A stretch of 64,000 nt of DNA from an uncultured Macellibacteroides sp. (GTDB lineage: Bacteria; Bacteroidota; Bacteroidia; Bacteroidales; Tannerellaceae). Shown one piece after another: positions 63,417 through 64,000 of this stretch. The notes under the pieces are model-generated. The model saw only the letters and a list, made by a program, of their open reading frames with translations. It searched no databases and had not been told where the DNA came from. The translations under genes were made by a program, and so were the position numbers. The number at the start of each line of letters is the position of its first letter. Positions within the stretch are counted from its first letter, which is position 1. Where the stretch lies: NCBI RefSeq assembly GCF_963667135.1, contig NZ_OY762974.1, forward strand, positions 62,001-126,000, in the 5' to 3' direction.

Positions 63417-64000
63417 GTTAATGGTAGATCATTCGTTTAGAAAAAACATCCTCTTTGTGCACGTATGGCTGTTACTTTTCATCGGCGTGTTCTCCTCCTG
63501 TCGTCCTTCGGAACCGGAGACGGGACAAGGATATAGTGCCGGAACCGAGAGCCCCGCCATCACCAACGATATCTCCAACCAACAGATAAAGGCTTTTGCA
63601 GAAGATGCACAAGGTTATATATGGCTGGGTACCTTCCGCGGTCTGAACAAATACAACGTGCACGAATACCATCAATACTTCTGCACCGATGACTCGCTGG
63701 GATTGCCGGACAATCAAATCACAGACATTCTACTCGACTCCAAGGGAAGGATGTGGGTGGCAACTGTAAACGGAGTCTGCATCTACACTGACAAAGATAA
63801 TTTCCAGCGCATTCCATTCGAGCACGAAAACAAAAATGTGCATCAGCTGATGGAGAACCGGGAGGGTCATATTCTGATGGCTACCGAACAACAACTCTTT
63901 GCTTACAATCCCGACCGTAACCGTCTGGATTGTGTTTTGAACGATCTTGACCCGCAGCATACGTTCAACACGAAATGTCATATAGACAATGAAAACATTC
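63415..64000 (+). CDS. Hybrid two-component system sensor (HTCS), N-terminal part (3' end outside window)
   Basis: The frame is open from the ATG at 63415 (or 63421) to the window edge, 195 codons. A signal/anchor segment (about 10-30, FVHVWLLLFIGVFSSC) is followed by two-component-regulator propeller (Reg_prop) repeats: IKAFAEDAQGYIWLGTFRGLNKYN, ITDILLDSKGRMWVATVNGVCIYT and VHQLMENREGHILMATEQQLFAYN, each about 45 residues apart. This is the periplasmic sensor of an HTCS, which in full length would add a histidine kinase, receiver and AraC-type DNA-binding domain. It is divergent from the carboxylesterase-SusC-SusD-GH3-CE1-CE1 operon, which it most likely controls in response to an oligosaccharide of the target glycan. 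Confidence 0.9.
   Translation, partial: MLMVDHSFRKNILFVHVWLLLFIGVFSSCRPSEPETGQGYSAGTESPAITNDISNQQIKAFAEDAQGYIWLGTFRGLNKYNVHEYHQYFCTDDSLGLPDNQITDILLDSKGRMWVATVNGVCIYTDKDNFQRIPFEHENKNVHQLMENREGHILMATEQQLFAYNPDRNRLDCVLNDLDPQHTFNTKCHIDNENI

Overview
This window is chromosomal DNA from a Bacteroidota bacterium, order Bacteroidales (a Tannerellaceae/Parabacteroides-like gut organism is plausible, but I cannot fix the genus). The evidence is two SusC/SusD pairs, a hybrid two-component sensor (HTCS) start, many secreted glycoside hydrolases, lipoproteins with acidic residues after the lipid Cys, and repeated TAnnTTTG (-7) promoter boxes. No rRNA, tRNA, transposase, phage gene or CRISPR array was seen.

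Layout. 1-6099: the end of a polysaccharide utilisation locus (SusC C-terminus, SusD) with a convergent GH2 enzyme. 6.2-8.6 kb: two multi-pass membrane proteins (DUF418 and acyltransferase-3), followed by an array of 22-bp-phased palindromes. 8.8-20.3 kb: a seven-gene efflux operon (HlyD adaptor, four FtsX-type permeases around one ATPase, TolC) followed by an NtrC-type response regulator and its kinase. A canonical -24/-12 sigma-54 promoter and two upstream dyads precede the operon, so the control circuit can be read from the DNA. 20.5-32.8 kb: GH97, two GH127 beta-L-arabinofuranosidases and a prolyl-type S9 peptidase, meeting head-on with a glycyl radical enzyme and its activase. The radical enzyme carries every active-site residue I recall for trans-4-hydroxy-L-proline dehydratase (HypD). 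Together these look like a locus for stripping and eating hydroxyproline-rich plant glycoproteins (extensins).

33-50.6 kb: mixed accessory genes: a ModF-like tandem ATPase, a small lipoprotein, GH29 fucosidase, a CDP-alcohol phosphatidyltransferase coupled to an unknown protein, a three-domain esterase fusion, two DUF3857 proteins (one with a degenerate transglutaminase site), GH42, a SnoaL-like protein and GH78 rhamnosidase. 50.7-52.1 kb: a DinB protein and an 856-bp gene-free gap with two more 22-bp-period repeat blocks. 52.1-64 kb: a second PUL on the minus strand, carboxylesterase-SusC-SusD-GH3-CE1-CE1, with a divergent HTCS that runs off the window end. It is unusually esterase-rich (three esterases to one glycosidase).

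The main candidates for something undescribed are the extensin/hydroxyproline locus, the sigma-54 efflux circuit, and the phased 21-22-bp motif arrays that recur in several intergenic regions.
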